DNA from: CAZHRC01 sp964533865
GTDB lineage: Bacteria > Bacillota > Clostridia > Tissierellales > Peptoniphilaceae
DNA: 6,398 bases
Direction of reading: 5' to 3'
Assembly (NCBI GenBank): GCA_964533865.1
Contig: CAZHRC010000040.1
Location: 1 to 6,398, forward strand
Below, piece by piece: positions 6,261 through 6,398 of the stretch. The position numbers and the translations under genes were made by a program. Every line of letters starts with the position of its first letter. The stretch's first letter is position 1. The notes beneath the pieces are model-generated. The model was not told the DNA's origin. It did not search any database and saw only the letters and a program-made list of their open reading frames with translations.

Positions 6261-6310
6261 CTCCCTCAGTCTGCTGCGCAGACAGCTCCCTCGGGGATGG
6301 AGCCAAGGTC
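6261..6310. repeat. Dispersed intergenic repeat, right copy (two hairpins)
   Basis: This is the second copy of the element at the left edge (37 of 40 identical over 6271-6310), here with its upstream part. GTCTGC-TGC-GCAGAC (6270-6284) is one perfect hairpin. GCTCC and GGAGC (6285-6303) form a second. GGTCAA words lie on both sides (about 6251 and 6307). Two adjacent hairpins and copies at both ends of the window suggest a family scattered through the genome's intergenic spaces. Confidence 0.7.
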
Positions 6311-6367
6311 AAGGGCCAAGGCGAAGGTCAAGGGCGAAGGGCAAAGGTCAAGGGCAAGGGCAACGGC
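6305..6367. repeat. Degenerate hexamer tandem tract (AAGGKC)
   Basis: About ten tandem variants of a six-base word, AAGGTC or AAGGGC, with occasional one-base insertions and substitutions (CAAGGC, AACGGC). It abuts the dispersed repeat and may have grown from its GGTCAA edge by slippage. There is no start codon or ribosome binding site to suggest translation. Confidence 0.6.
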
Positions 6368-6398
6368 GTAAAGAGCAGGACCTTATCAGCCACCCGAA

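Larger units (their letters stand above)
6081..6398. other. Gene-free, repeat-rich upstream region
   Basis: I see no credible gene on either strand. The part nearest the IIA gene (6081-6136) is its leader and candidate promoter. From about 6150 the sequence is a mosaic of short G-rich words (AAGGTCAA, AAGGGC, GTGAAG) and small hairpins, described as separate features. The last bases (about 6367-6398) have no recognisable content. Confidence 0.7.

Noticed and set aside
6150..6398. CRISPR array
   Set aside because: Repeat units are short, degenerate and unevenly spaced, with no unique spacers of constant length.
1..6398. Mobile element or phage genes, tRNA or rRNA genes
   Set aside because: No transposase, integrase or phage-like protein is encoded, and no tRNA or rRNA sequence was recognised.

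Overview
The window carries two minus-strand transcription units of a Gram-positive-type bacterium. The features that suggest Bacillota, probably a Clostridia-like anaerobe of roughly balanced GC, are strong AGGAGG-type ribosome binding sites, a lipoprotein substrate-binding protein, a free-standing PTS IIA(Glc)-type protein, short hairpin-plus-U terminators, and GGTCAA-rich hairpin repeats between genes. I cannot name a genus.

Right to left, which is the direction of transcription: 6081-6398 has no gene. It holds a candidate promoter (6108-6136) and a repeat-rich stretch (about 6150-6370). The first unit is a IIA(Glc)-like phosphocarrier (start probably GTG at 6068) overlapped by 14 bases by tadA, the tRNA adenosine-34 deaminase (TTG start at 5602). 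It ends at a hairpin terminator (5005-5034).

The second unit starts at an extended -10 promoter (4907-4915) and encodes a complete branched-chain amino acid type (HAAT/Liv) ABC importer in the order binding protein, LivH, LivM, LivG, LivF. The lipoprotein captures the substrate outside the membrane. LivH and LivM form the channel, and LivG and LivF are the two ATPases. LivH to LivF are packed tightly (1-base gap, 4-base overlap, 1-base overlap). A 152-base gap with two hairpins separates the binding protein gene from livH, which fits the usual excess of binding protein over membrane parts. The unit ends at a 16-bp perfect hairpin flanked by A and T runs (67-102), followed at the left edge by another copy of the repeat seen at the right edge.

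The gene content is ordinary and I found no convincing new system. What deserves a second look is regulatory or structural: a perfect 12-bp inverted repeat bracketing the -10 of the liv promoter and touching the ribosome binding site, mutually exclusive hairpins between the binding protein gene and livH, the coupling of a sugar-PTS protein with a tRNA-editing enzyme, and the dispersed repeat at both ends.
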